The notes under the pieces: generated by a model
Told to the model about the DNA's origin: nothing
Databases searched by the model: none
What the model saw: only the letters and a program-made list of their open reading frames with translations
Part shown: piece after piece, positions 43,037-52,940 of the stretch
How the letters are laid out: each line of letters begins with the position of its first letter
How positions within the stretch are numbered: the stretch's first letter is position 1
Assembly (NCBI GenBank): GCA_031835245.1
Contig: JAVKOQ010000286.1
Coordinates: 1-64,000 of the forward strand
Origin: Balamuthia mandrillaris
Lineage: Eukaryota; Discosea; Longamoebia; Balamuthiidae
Reading direction: 5' to 3'
Length of the DNA stretch: 64,000 bases
Translations under genes and position numbers: made by a program

Positions 43037-44053
43037 TCAATTGTTGAGCGACTGGAGAAAAGCGTAAAGTCCACCTCCTTTTTCTTCTTTTTGTTTCTTG
43101 CTTTGTTGTTGCTGCATGTTCTTCCGTTGGAGCGCACTATTTTGCAACAGGCCTTTCAATTGCGAACTTTTCTTCTTGTTTTGCTGTTGTTTCGTTGTCT
43201 TCTTTTTCTGCTTCTTCTTTTCTTCGTTTTCTTCTTCCAATTTTCGTTTCTTGTTGTTATTGCTGTTCGTTTCGGTGACTTTTGTATCGTCTGTAATGTG
43301 GAGTAACGAGGGCGGCGGTAACATGAGTGTCGTTGTTTTTTCTTGTGCTTTCGCTTTCGCTCTCGCTTTTTCGAGTTCTCGCTGTTCTTTATGTTTGAGG
43401 CGGACGTGATGCTTGGCAGTGCCTTCGAAACAGGTCAACTTGTCGCAGAGCAGGCAGTGGTAACACTATTGGATGTTTGCTATTCAGGTTAACAAGGAAG
43501 AAGGAAGAGAAAGAAACGACAAGAAAGAAACGACAAGAAAGAAAGAAGAAAGAAAAAAAGAAAGAAAAAAAGAAAGAATAACTAAGAAGAAGACACCAAA
43601 AAAACAGGAAATAAAAGAGCATACCAGGACATTGGCACAAGATGAGCTTTTGTTGCTGCTCTGTTTGTTTTTGCTGTGCGGTTGTTTGTTGTTGTTAGTG
43701 CTGCCACCCTCCGCAGCAGCCGCTGCCTGCTGCTTTCTCTTCATACGTCGTTTGGCCGTCTTGGACAACGTTTGAAGGCGAAGTTCTTCCACCATCTTTT
43801 GCACATCCGAGGAGGCCGAAGAGGAGCTCTCGCTCGCAAGTTTTTGGGCGAGCGAGGAGGGTGGCTGCTGCTGCCGACGCTTTTGGGCCTGCAGGGAGGA
43901 GAGCGTCCGGGTGGAGCACTCGCGGAGAGGGCGAAGACGGACGTGGCAGTTGCCCCCCACCACAAAGAACGCCCCGCAGAAAGAGCAGAAGCGAGAAGCC
44001 ACTGAGCTGGAAAGATCTTGAGCGGTCCGATCAATCAATGCCCAATTGCGCAG

Positions 44054-44105
<52 letters not shown>

Positions 44106-44379
44106 GGGAGAGGAGTAGCAGTGGATACCAATGGAACTCTCAAAAGCCAACTTGTGCAGCTTGGATCTGAAAGAAAAAGCTTAGGCGAAATGGATGAAGT
44201 GAGGATGATCGATGCGGAGTGATATACGCATAAAATTGAGCGAGCTGAGGGTTGGTGCTGGCGTAAAGGTGGGTCGCCTTCCACAAGAAATCCAGCTGCG
44301 TCATGGACTCTTCCTTGGTCCTCAGCCCCACAACGACCGCTTTCTCCTCCTCCCTGGCGGTGGACGTTTTGCTGCTCAT
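43037..44379 (-). CDS. RPR2/RPP21/SNM1-like RNase P or MRP subunit with interrupted zinc ribbon
   Basis: Four exons on the minus strand: 44379-44228, 44166-44129, 44016-43625, 43465-43037; 336 aa. The N-terminal part matches Rpr2: MTQLDFLWKATHLYASTNPQ, then LAQFYASKLHKLAFESS. A first zinc pair, FCSFC, begins the ribbon, as in RPP21. About 115 residues of Lys/Gln/Ser-rich sequence follow before the next Cys cluster, CYHCLLCDKLTCFEGTAKHH, which also resembles a C2H2 finger. The C-terminus is a very basic Lys/Gln tail. The family processes tRNA or rRNA precursors in the nucleus. An ATG further upstream (44407) is in another frame. Introns hold (GA)n and (GAAA)n on the plus strand. Confidence 0.78.
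44056..44112. repeat. (GA)n in an RPR2-like intron
   Basis: (GA)n on the plus strand in intron 44128-44017 of a minus-strand gene. Confidence 0.9.
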
Positions 44380-44652
44380 CTTTTTGTATTTCTTTCTTTT
44401 TGGGCATAATAGCATTGAATACCGTGTTCCAACCTAATATAAATTAGCCTCTTGGAGGCCATACGATTGACAGGTACCAACCTAGTTTCCGATAATGATT
44501 CTAATAGAAAATTTGTTGAGGTATGCAACCTAATAGATTATCACAGGAAACCACAATGGAAAGCGAACAAGCAGAGATTGGCGTTGATAAAGCAGAAAGA
44601 CCTTTCCTAGGTAGCAGAGAAAAAAGAGTGCAGCGGAAGCTTTTGTTTTACC
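44380..44652. other. Promoter region of RPR2-like gene, no gene seen
   Basis: AT-rich sequence with a short Met-initiated frame at 44556 that runs into the tRNA-like gene and is not called. Confidence 0.35.
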
Positions 44653-44752
44653 GGTCCTTTGGTGTAAGTTGGCATCACGCCCCTTGCAATTATTCAATGG
44701 CTTCACTCATTCCTTTACAGGGGGAGGTCCCAGTTCGACTCTGGGAAGGGCC
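44653..44752 (+). tRNA. tRNA-like gene with ~30-nt insert (copy 1)
   Basis: Acceptor stem GGTCCTT/AAGGGCC (one G-T pair), D-arm with A box TGGTGTAAGTTGG, anticodon stem CCCCT/AGGGG around a 34-nt loop plus insert, T-arm CCCAG TTCGACT CTGGG with B box, and a T-run directly downstream that fits a Pol III terminator. The insert is intron-like. The anticodon cannot be fixed: GCA (Cys) is one reading, but position 33 is not T in the best-paired stem. A related copy lies at 52941-53041. Confidence 0.5.
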
Positions 44753-45308
44753 GTCCTTTTTTTTTAATATATATTTTTTTTGTTAATAATAAAGCTGCTC
44801 ATGTGCAGAGCGCGGGGCGGGAGTTTGCTTTGCCGGTTACGGCAAATACACGGGCTTGATGCCACAGTGAAAGAAATGGATGTCGCAAACCAGAACAATT
44901 GCCTGGTCAGCTGAAGTACAACCTTGCCTGCCAAAAATTCGTACCCTTTATCCCTGAAGGAGGTCGGTTCCCTTGCAACGGACTTTTTCGACAAGCAAGG
45001 AGAGCAAAACTGTTTTTTTTGTTGGTCCAGGTTGTCGTGCAGATCAAAGCAAATTTACATGCTGATGATTGCCGATTCATTGCGCATCTGCTCATTTATT
45101 GTAAAACAGTAATGAAGGAGGCTGATGTGTCGCGCTGTCGTTGGCTGCCCCCCGCTTTACATTGGTCAAACGCCACGTTCTTATTTCGTGCCGTTTGCTG
45201 AGGGCACGAAACCTCAACAATCACCTCCTTTTATTTTGGGTACATTCTCTCTGTTTTCTTCCTAAACCTTTACTTTGGTACAACTAACATCAAACAAGCA
45301 CAACAACA
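44753..45308. other. Spacer upstream of secreted Cys-rich gene, no gene seen
   Basis: Starts with the tRNA T-run and an AT repeat, then mixed sequence. No coherent coding signal. Confidence 0.4.
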
Positions 45309-45716
45309 ATGAACAAGCTTGCCGTCGTTATCGTCGCCACCCTGGCCTTCTTGGCTTCTTGCCAGGCCGCCGTCATCACCCGTGAGACCCGCAACAATGC
45401 CGAGGCTGCCTGCTTGCAGGCCTTCCCCTTGCTCACCCCCGAGCAGTGCTCCGAGCTGGCTGACCTGGTGGCCGAGCTCTGGTTCCTCGGAGAGACCTCC
45501 CTCGAGGCCCCCATCAACGCCCTCCAAGGCCTTACCGACGACGACCAATGCCCCTCCGCCCTGCTTGCCAAATGCGCCAGCAAGCTCATGAGCTGCTCCC
45601 GCGAGTGCCATGAGGAGACCTCCTGCAAGGACTGCCTTGGCAACACCGTCTGGCACACTTGCTGCCCCTGCGTCAGCAAGGTCCTTCACATCGATCCCCT
45701 CCGTTGCCCCTGGTAA
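45309..45716 (+). CDS. Small secreted cysteine-rich protein, probably highly expressed
   Basis: Single exon, 135 aa. A clear signal peptide (MNKLAVVIVATLAFLASCQA) is followed by a helical mature chain with 13 cysteines. The spacing CSRECHEETSCKDCLGN and HTCCPCV suggests several disulfides. Codon use is strongly biased to NNC/NNG (GCC, CTC, ACC, AAG), more so than in the neighbours, which suggests high expression. A polyadenylation signal AATAAA lies 62 nt after the stop. The related pattern of Cys pairs in the 19.7-kb protein hints at a shared fold class, but similarity is only in style. No family recognised. Probable role: extracellular matrix, test or lumenal protein. Confidence 0.8.
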   Translation: MNKLAVVIVATLAFLASCQAAVITRETRNNAEAACLQAFPLLTPEQCSELADLVAELWFLGETSLEAPINALQGLTDDDQCPSALLAKCASKLMSCSRECHEETSCKDCLGNTVWHTCCPCVSKVLHIDPLRCPW

Positions 45717-45777
45717 AAAGGGTTAGAGAAACGAATCGAAAACCAAACCTGGTTTTTGTGCTATACAAAATTATTAT

Positions 45778-45783
45778 AATAAA
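45778..45783 (+). terminator. AATAAA polyadenylation signal
   Basis: Canonical AATAAA hexamer 62 nt past the stop codon of the secreted Cys-rich gene. Confidence 0.55.
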
Positions 45784-46199
45784 GTAATCTTCATTGCTTC
45801 GTTGTTATTTTGTTGGGAGCTCTGCTGTTTTTCTAAAACCCTTTGTTATTTGAGTGTGCAAACATGAGAGCTCTCCCAGAGTGAAGTAGAACCTCTTGGT
45901 GGGAGAATCTTGGACAAACTTTCGTTCCCTTTCCCCCCCAACACACATCAACCCCGCGCTCCGGAACCGATGCACCCATCACCACTAAGGAACTTGTTAT
46001 ACAAAAGAGAAACGAACAAGAGACGAGATAGAGTTCCAAGAAACGTTGTTTTGTGCTGCAAAATAACAAGCAAGAAGAGAAGTATTGTTGTGTCGGCAGG
46101 AATGCAGCTCGAGAGCAAGATCGATCGAGAGTCATGATGATTTCGGTGAACACTTTGCTCTTCCCATAATGCTGACCTCGCCCAACAAAGGAACCAAGT
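45784..46199. other. Spacer before the retrotransposon, no gene seen
   Basis: Mixed sequence up to the left target-site duplication. Short antisense frames have no domain character. Confidence 0.4.
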
Positions 46200-46214
46200 A
46201 AAAGGCAACGCCGG
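46200..46214 (+). repeat. Target-site duplication, left copy
   Basis: AAAAGGCAACGCCGG, identical to 52869-52883, flanking the non-LTR retrotransposon. Confidence 0.9.
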
Positions 46215-46395
46215 AAAAAGAGAAAAGAGAAAAGAGACGGAGAAAAGAGGCGAGAGAGCGTGACTGACTAACTTTGATTTGATTTTGATTTTCCTACTTT
46301 ATCTTTCCCCTGTCTAATTTGATCACTCCGACTTGCGTGGGCGGTGCCGAGAAGGTATGAACGTTGGCGTTAACCCTTCCCCTCCCTTTTATGGG

Positions 46396-46426
46396 GGCAC
46401 TCGCCCATGTAAATCTTACGAGTGCC
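46396..46426 (+). other. Hairpin in the retrotransposon 5' UTR
   Basis: Perfect 8-bp stem GGCACTCG/CGAGTGCC around a 15-nt loop, followed by a GGGGG run. It could be part of a larger 5' structure. Confidence 0.4.
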
Positions 46427-47112
46427 GGGGGAACACCCAACCACGTCAATCCGAAGGGTGCGCTCGACTTTTGTGGGTAAAGTTGAGTGTATGGGTAGCT
46501 CCAAGCACGCCCCCCACCATCCCATACGAAAAATCACAAAAAACGCCCTCACACAAAACTGCAAATCTTGAATCTCCCGCATCAAATTCTTTGAAAATAA
46601 ATACTTATGCTAACACAAACACAAATATAAGCCCAAACACACAAGCAAACAAACGCACAAAAACAAAAACCAACAAAACGAACCACGCAAAACCTTTCAT
46701 CTTAACGTGCAAGCCAGTAAAGAAACCAAGCCCCACTACACCACCCAATACCCTAATAGCTAATAGATACCAAAATGCCACACAAAACCAACCAACCTCT
46801 TACCCAATCCAATGCATTAATGTCCACAAATATCCCTCCCGCCAAAACTGCTTCTCCCTGCCGACCATAAGTACGGCAATAGCAATTGGAATAAACGCAA
46901 CCATACAATTCAACTCCGACACTCTATGCCTTCCAATCCTAATCACACCGCTTATCGCAACCCACCAGCACCAAATACCTTTGTTATTACACAGCTTGCC
47001 TAAAACTTTAGTCGTACACACTACTATAAATACTTCTCTTTCCCTCTTAATTATTTTTTTCCCACGCCGCTCCTTCACTTTTTTCCCTCACAATAATTAC
47101 CTTGTCCCAAAT

Positions 47113-48197
47113 ATGGAAAATCCACACAAAAGAAAACCAAACGAAGAAGAGGAAGAAGACGAAGACGAGTACTCCCACAAAAGAAAGAGATCCGAGGACT
47201 ACGATGAGGAGGGAAACGCCAACCGACTCCCCGACAGTGCTGCCAACGAACTACTCGCCCTTCTCGGCAACTCCTGGACCCTAGAAGACGAAGACTTTGA
47301 TGCCGCCCTTCATCGAATCGAGCAGCTACAAACAAGAAAGACGGACCAGCCGCACTCCAAGTACACGAACCTCAAAGTTCAAGCCCTCCGCGAGATACGA
47401 GAGCTCATGCACCCCCACTCTAACAGATCTCTACATAACGATGCCAGCGATGACGAAGATGATGACGACGAAGAAGACCTCGTCCCGGTTTGCGTACTAC
47501 GCGGCTTCACAGGCAGCTATGCTGACCTGACCAACTGTTGCCCCCCCATGGAAGACTACTCCTTTACGAGCGCCAGTATTTCCATCCTAGCGTTCTCTAA
47601 AAGCAAAGACGCTGAAGAGGCGAGAAACACCCTCCCACAACTCTTCACCTGCACCATCCTTGACATCCAGTACCTGAGGAAACGAGAATGTGATGCAGAA
47701 CCCCAACACGTCCTCTACCTCAGAGAACTCAAGCACACGGCAGCAGAAATCGAAGAAGCAGCCAACAAACATGCGATTGTCCACGGCACCTACCTCTACC
47801 CCTCCAACGATCTACGCATTGCCTTGCTACGAGCGGAGGATAAGGAAAAACTGCTTGCGGACCAATACTTACAAGTTGGAGATACCCGATACCGCCTATG
47901 GGAAGGACAAGCACAAGGAGGGCCAAAGCTATGGATAGGCAATATAAAGAACCTTAGCCAAAAAAAATCTTTAAGGCTTTCCACAACAGTAACATCCACC
48001 CCACGGAACTGAGAATAATAAGAGATAAAAGAACCAATATCTCTAAAGGGTGCGCCTTCATTTATTTCCCGTCCTATCGCCAAGCCCTCCTTGCGCTGAT
48101 AAAGCCCATCACGCACCACAACAAAGACATAAAACGGGTGATAATGGTACAGGTGGTACAACCAAAGAGTGCAAATGGTGGTAACAATGCTACCTAA
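47113..48197 (+). CDS. Retrotransposon ORF1 protein, RRM split by an apparent -1 shift
   Basis: The zero frame from ATG 47113 runs to a stop at 48012 (299 aa). It starts with a basic/acidic region (KRKPNEEEEEDEDE) and ends just after KLWIGNI, an RNP2-like strand. Beyond an A8 run at about 47960-47967 the -1 frame continues in a coherent way to 48197, including KGCAFIYF, a good RNP1. The two halves therefore make one RRM that is broken by a one-base shift. Either ribosomes or the polymerase slip on the A-run, or this copy or the assembly lacks one A. An upstream open frame from 46333 is only a by-product of the low T/G content. ORF1 proteins bind element RNA and form the transposition particle. 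Confidence 0.68.
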
Positions 48198-51100
48198 CGC
48201 CACTCCTCCCTCTCCCACCCCCCCACCACCGTCGTCACCCCTGTACTCCCCTCCTCTCACAATGATAACGACCTTTAACCTGTCAAAAGGATGGAAAAAA
48301 AAGATTAACTCTCTGAACTCGCTTCTTGATAAAAATAAAGTTGACTTTCTTTCTGTCCAAGAACTTGGTAACCCAAACCTTCGCTTCCCACAACTCCATC
48401 CAGACTTTCTCCTCTATCCCAGCAAGCTATCCTCCCCAGAAACTGTACCAGGCACCAAACGACAGCTCATCCACACTGCGTGGATCATCAGAAAGGAATG
48501 GAAACGATATATTAGTGTCATTTCCCCGCACCCTGACATAGAACATCGTGTAGTCATTCTCAATGTACATCGCAAAAAGTGGGGCAACACTTACCTGGTT
48601 GCAGCGTACGCTCCCGCAGACACCAAAGACAATGAAAACTTCTGGCCTATTCTCACTCCTCATCTAAAAAAGCTTAGCCGCAAAGGGCGAATCCTCATTG
48701 CAGGAGACCTCAATGCAAAACTACGAAAAGAAGACAAGCCCAACCTGAGCGCCAAGGTCTCTAAAGGCCTTACAGCAATGCTAAAAGAACTCAAACTGGT
48801 GGATGCTTACACTATTCTCCATCCAAACTCGCATGCCATGACCTGGGCGCGTCTGAATGAAAAGAAAGGGAGACTCAGCCGATCAAGAATAGACCTCATC
48901 CTTACACCTGAAGACCGAAAGCCCACCACTGCAAAAATCCATCACTCTAGTGTCCGCTCTGACCATTCCATGGTTACAATAAAAGTCCCATTGTTCCAAA
49001 AGAAACCAAAGAGAACACCTCTTCCAGTTCCTAGAATCCCTTACAAGCGTACCATGAACGAGAAGGAGATTACCCGCCTCAACCAAACTGTACATGACAG
49101 CCCTCTTGCCTTCTCCTCCCCTGAAGACCACCAAGAAACTTTTCTAGAAATCCTGAAAGCAGTTGCGCCATGTACTTCAAACAAAACGCCATGGCGCCTC
49201 CCTAAAGCAAAACATAATATCATTGAATACCGCAGAGTCAATAAAGCAATCCGCTACCTCCTCCACAATTCTAACATACCCAACTCACTAAATCGCAAGC
49301 TACAACAAGGAGGAAACACAACTCTTGCCTCTCTCCTAGAACGACAGAAAAAACTTAAACTACAAATTCATCAAACAGAAAAAGAAGAAGAAAGAAATAA
49401 GATAGAAAAACACTGCGAAGCAATCGCTTCAGAAGGACGGCACAAAAGCTCAGTATTTTACAAGAAGATGAAAAATCTGCTGTTCCCCAATGACAACAAA
49501 CGACTAGAATCCGTGTCTACCACCGATGAGAATGATGAACCTACAATCACATCAGACCCAAAGACTGTCAAACAAGTGGTTGGAGACCACTGGAAAAAAC
49601 TCTTTTCCTGCCCAGAGCATGATACAATCCCAAAGAAAACCTTCATTGCAATTCTAGAAGGGATTGATAGAAATGAAGACAGCCACCCACCAAACAACAT
49701 CTATGAAGCACATATTCAAAAGAAACTTAAAGACCTCAGCCATAAACTCCATGAAGCCATCACTTTCCAAGAAGTCAACACAGTTATCAACAGAATGAAG
49801 AACAAAAAATGCCCTGGCAGCGATTGCCTTGTCATTGAAGCCTATAAAGCTCTCTCCCCGCACAACAAAGAACGGATAGTTACTATGCTAAACGAAGTTC
49901 TCGATGCACGGATAGTCCCTGAAAAGTGGAATACCTCTAAAATATGGCCTATCTACAAGACAGGTGACCCAACTCTTCCAGTAAACTACAGGCCCATTGC
50001 TCTATGCCATTCCATCTACAAAATATACACGAAGATCATTCAAAAAAGACTGGACCACATTCTTGAAACCAGCGAAACCCTCTGTGACACACAAAATGGA
50101 TTTAGACCCAACCGCTCAGCCTCCACTAATGTTACCACACTCAAACTCATTATCGAAGACAGCCAACAACGAAATAAACCTCTCCATATTGTCTGGATTG
50201 ACATCAACAAAGCATTTGACTCTGTCCCGCACAATACCATCTTTCGCACCCTTCGCCGTTATGGCCTAAGTGAAGAGGCGATAGATGTATTCAAAGGCAT
50301 CTACAACAACTCTAAAGCATCCGTAATCCTTCCCTGCGGAGATACTGACCAGTTCTATATTACCAAAGGAGTTAAACAAGGAGACCCCCTCTCCTCCACA
50401 CTATTCAACGTCTATATCAACCCACTCCTCGATTACCTCCATTCTTCAAACACGGGCTATACCCTCCCAGATGGCACAAAAATTGCAGGAATGGCCTTTG
50501 CAGACGACCTGTTCCTCATCTCGGACAACACTCCGGACATCACAAACAACCTTGACCACACAGTTACATTCCTTGCACACGATACTATCACCATCAACGT
50601 ACGCAAAACTGTCTTTATGAGCAAAGACCCCAACCTCTCCCTTTCCACGATGGACACCTCTACTAATAAACTCAAACCGATAACACGTCTTTCATGTGAA
50701 GACATCTGTGTATACCTCGGAGTTCCCTTCTCCATCACAAACACCCATGCCCTTGACGATCATCTCACAAAAAAGTTCACCAAGTACTGCTCCGCAATCG
50801 CAAGAAGATATCTTCCTGTGGACTTAAAGGTGCTCCTATTAAATACCATCGCCATTCCTGCAATTGAATACCCAATGCACACTCACCTCCTTGAAACAAA
50901 AACATTAGCCACCCTAGAACGCACTGCCAGAAGCTGCCTCCGCTCCACATTACGCATCTTTGGAAAATACAACTCAAGCATTTTTAAAAACAAACTGACC
51001 TGCCTCTCCATTCGCAACATCACCACCCTCCAACATGGACACTTCCTGAATCACTACGTTAACAGAATCCTGAACGATGACAATTCTGCCTCTCGCACAC

Positions 51101-52497
51101 TTAATATCCTAATGAACAACTACTACCCACAACCCACGACAAACTCAGCCAACCATCCACTACAACTTCACAACCCAGGACCACTAACGCGGAGCAAGCT
51201 CAAAACAATTACACAGCTTTTATGTACTGCAAAACAAAACCAACTTTTACTTCTCCGACCTAAAGACACACCACAATGCCTTCTGCCATACGAAAGAAAA
51301 CTTCCCCTCCCCCCAGACCTGACAAACAAACTCGCGGCATGGCCGTTCTCTCCTCTCTCTAACGAAGATGCAAACGCGATTTCAAATGTTCACCTTGCTA
51401 CATTCCCAGAGGACTTCCAACTAACCAAACATGAACCACTAAACACTCCCCACAACAACGCGCCGCTCCTCATAGCTACAGATGGCTCTTTCAAGGATGG
51501 AGTAGCAGCTGCTGCTGTTGTAACTGCCACGACCAGATACGGCGCCCCTCCACTTGGATGCCATACATCCTTCAACGCGGAAGCCTCAGCCATAGCATAT
51601 GCCCTTGAAGCCACCGCGTCCGTCCCTTCTCTTCACATCATATCCGACAACAAAGCCATGGTTAACCTCCTCAACGAGCCACCCAAACACCCACCCCTCA
51701 AAGCAGTTGCCGCTTGGCGAATTATCTCTCAACACCTCGAAACTCGCAACATCTCAATTGCTCACGTCTATAGCCACCAGGAAAAGAAAACATCAAAAGA
51801 ATGGAAAGAGAAAATAACCAAACAAAAACTCCTCCATCCAGATGACTATGACCAACGAGTACTACTTAATAGAGAGGCTGACAAACGAGCGTCCCTAGCT
51901 CAAAGAACAATTGCTGCGTGCAATTTGCATCCTCTACGAACGCTAGCTCTTCTCCCAAAAGACATAACTATGATATGGAATCCAAAGGCCTGCACTTGGG
52001 AAGACCATGATATCAGAAACCTCCTCAAAAACAGACACCCAAAAGCCAACAAACAACTAAAACACTCACCCCTCTCCACACGACATTACAATCACCTCAT
52101 TCGAACAAAATATGAACTTCTCCCGCTCTGTAACTACATAAATAACTCATCTAAACGACTGTACGCGGACAAGTACTGCAAAATCTGCATGAAGAATGGT
52201 AAAAGATGCCCTGAAACCACTGAACACCTCTATACTGCGTGTGTTGTCTCCCAAAAACTTACCACCAAAATGCTAGAAGATATCAAAACCTACAACGTCC
52301 TTATTTCCTCCTTGTTGGCACAACAAGTGAAAAACCTAGACTTTTGGAAAGGAGAACTCCCCTACTATCTAACGGTACACGGCACCAAAAACAAAGATAT
52401 CAATAGCATCACCCACATTATCGACAGCACCAGGCCCAATATTTTCCTCAAGCGAAATGAGAAACTCAAAAAACTGCATTTCCTCGACGACTCGTAA
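48175..52497 (+). CDS. Retrotransposon ORF2 polyprotein (endonuclease, RT, RNase H)
   Basis: Uninterrupted frame of 1440 aa; it overlaps the -1 continuation of ORF1 by about 23 nt. An apurinic-endonuclease-like domain covers about 30-275 (SVQELGN, AGDLNAK, SDHSM). Reverse transcriptase lies at about 540-850: KCPGSDCL, NYRPIALCHSIYKI, DINKAFDSV, GVKQGDPLSS and the catalytic FADD at 775-778. RNase H starts at about 1100 (ATDGSFKDG with Asp1103, then FNAEASAIAYAL with the catalytic Glu, ISDNKA, NREADKRA). A C-terminal CKICMKNGKRC...TEHLYTAC motif is a zinc-knuckle-like element. All expected catalytic residues are present, so the enzyme may be active in target-primed reverse transcription. Confidence 0.95.
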   Translation: MVVTMLPNATPPSPTPPPPSSPLYSPPLTMITTFNLSKGWKKKINSLNSLLDKNKVDFLSVQELGNPNLRFPQLHPDFLLYPSKLSSPETVPGTKRQLIHTAWIIRKEWKRYISVISPHPDIEHRVVILNVHRKKWGNTYLVAAYAPADTKDNENFWPILTPHLKKLSRKGRILIAGDLNAKLRKEDKPNLSAKVSKGLTAMLKELKLVDAYTILHPNSHAMTWARLNEKKGRLSRSRIDLILTPEDRKPTTAKIHHSSVRSDHSMVTIKVPLFQKKPKRTPLPVPRIPYKRTMNEKEITRLNQTVHDSPLAFSSPEDHQETFLEILKAVAPCTSNKTPWRLPKAKHNIIEYRRVNKAIRYLLHNSNIPNSLNRKLQQGGNTTLASLLERQKKLKLQIHQTEKEEERNKIEKHCEAIASEGRHKSSVFYKKMKNLLFPNDNKRLESVSTTDENDEPTITSDPKTVKQVVGDHWKKLFSCPEHDTIPKKTFIAILEGIDRNEDSHPPNNIYEAHIQKKLKDLSHKLHEAITFQEVNTVINRMKNKKCPGSDCLVIEAYKALSPHNKERIVTMLNEVLDARIVPEKWNTSKIWPIYKTGDPTLPVNYRPIALCHSIYKIYTKIIQKRLDHILETSETLCDTQNGFRPNRSASTNVTTLKLIIEDSQQRNKPLHIVWIDINKAFDSVPHNTIFRTLRRYGLSEEAIDVFKGIYNNSKASVILPCGDTDQFYITKGVKQGDPLSSTLFNVYINPLLDYLHSSNTGYTLPDGTKIAGMAFADDLFLISDNTPDITNNLDHTVTFLAHDTITINVRKTVFMSKDPNLSLSTMDTSTNKLKPITRLSCEDICVYLGVPFSITNTHALDDHLTKKFTKYCSAIARRYLPVDLKVLLLNTIAIPAIEYPMHTHLLETKTLATLERTARSCLRSTLRIFGKYNSSIFKNKLTCLSIRNITTLQHGHFLNHYVNRILNDDNSASRTLNILMNNYYPQPTTNSANHPLQLHNPGPLTRSKLKTITQLLCTAKQNQLLLLRPKDTPQCLLPYERKLPLPPDLTNKLAAWPFSPLSNEDANAISNVHLATFPEDFQLTKHEPLNTPHNNAPLLIATDGSFKDGVAAAAVVTATTRYGAPPLGCHTSFNAEASAIAYALEATASVPSLHIISDNKAMVNLLNEPPKHPPLKAVAAWRIISQHLETRNISIAHVYSHQEKKTSKEWKEKITKQKLLHPDDYDQRVLLNREADKRASLAQRTIAACNLHPLRTLALLPKDITMIWNPKACTWEDHDIRNLLKNRHPKANKQLKHSPLSTRHYNHLIRTKYELLPLCNYINNSSKRLYADKYCKICMKNGKRCPETTEHLYTACVVSQKLTTKMLEDIKTYNVLISSLLAQQVKNLDFWKGELPYYLTVHGTKNKDINSITHIIDSTRPNIFLKRNEKLKKLHFLDDS

Positions 52498-52868
52498 CAA
52501 AACCGAGCGGCCTTCCCGAAAAAGTGGAAACCCCACAGGAGGTTAGACCTCCTAAAACCTGCCAGCCCGGTCAGGTGCCAGCGGACTGCCAGCGGAATCC
52601 GTGCCTGGATGACACACCTGCCTTTGCACCTCCAATGGAAGCCAACCTATCTACCACACCATCCCAACTTCAAAACTTGGAACAAGCGATCTCTCACACC
52701 CCCCACACCCTCCCAACTTCAAAACGTGTAACAGGCGATCTCTAGCAACCTATGTGCCTCCCAACGCACTCTGCCCGATGGGCATTGACGCCAGGCGGTG
52801 CCGTGTAAGAGTTCACCACGAGGTTGAGCGGCCCAGCCCACTAGATAGCTAATAAATTATTTTCCGCA
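52498..52868 (+). other. Retrotransposon 3' UTR with hairpins and repeats
   Basis: Contains the hairpin AGGAGGT-TAG-ACCTCCT at 52537-52553, tandem TGCCAGCGGA, and two copies of a CCCAACTTCAAAAC-containing unit ending in GCGATCTCT (about 52665-52695 and 52712-52742). It probably holds the RT recognition structure. Confidence 0.6.
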
Positions 52869-52883
52869 AAAAGGCAACGCCGG
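52869..52883 (+). repeat. Target-site duplication, right copy
   Basis: AAAAGGCAACGCCGG, identical to 46200-46214. Confidence 0.9.
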
Positions 52884-52940
52884 CCATCAGCCGCTTTGAG
52901 CAAGGTTATTTGTTATCTTGGTGTTGCTTGCTGTTTAAAT

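Larger units (their letters stand above)
46215..52868 (+). mobile_element. Complete non-LTR retrotransposon, I-like with RNase H
   Basis: A 6.65-kb element bounded by 15-bp direct repeats. Order: about 900-bp 5' UTR, ORF1 with an RRM, ORF2 with AP-like endonuclease, reverse transcriptase, RNase H and a C-terminal zinc-knuckle-like motif, and about 370 bp of 3' UTR with hairpins and tandem repeats. There is no poly(A) tail; the end reads TAATAAATTATTTTCCGC. The whole sense strand is rich in A and C and poor in G, unlike the host exons. An intact ORF2 and identical target-site repeats point to a recent insertion. The presence of RNase H places it near the I group; the clade needs an RT tree. 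Confidence 0.93.

Noticed and set aside
46333-47112. Upstream extension of retrotransposon ORF1
   Set aside because: Low T/G content removes stop codons; the translation is Thr/Asn/Pro-rich and not protein-like.
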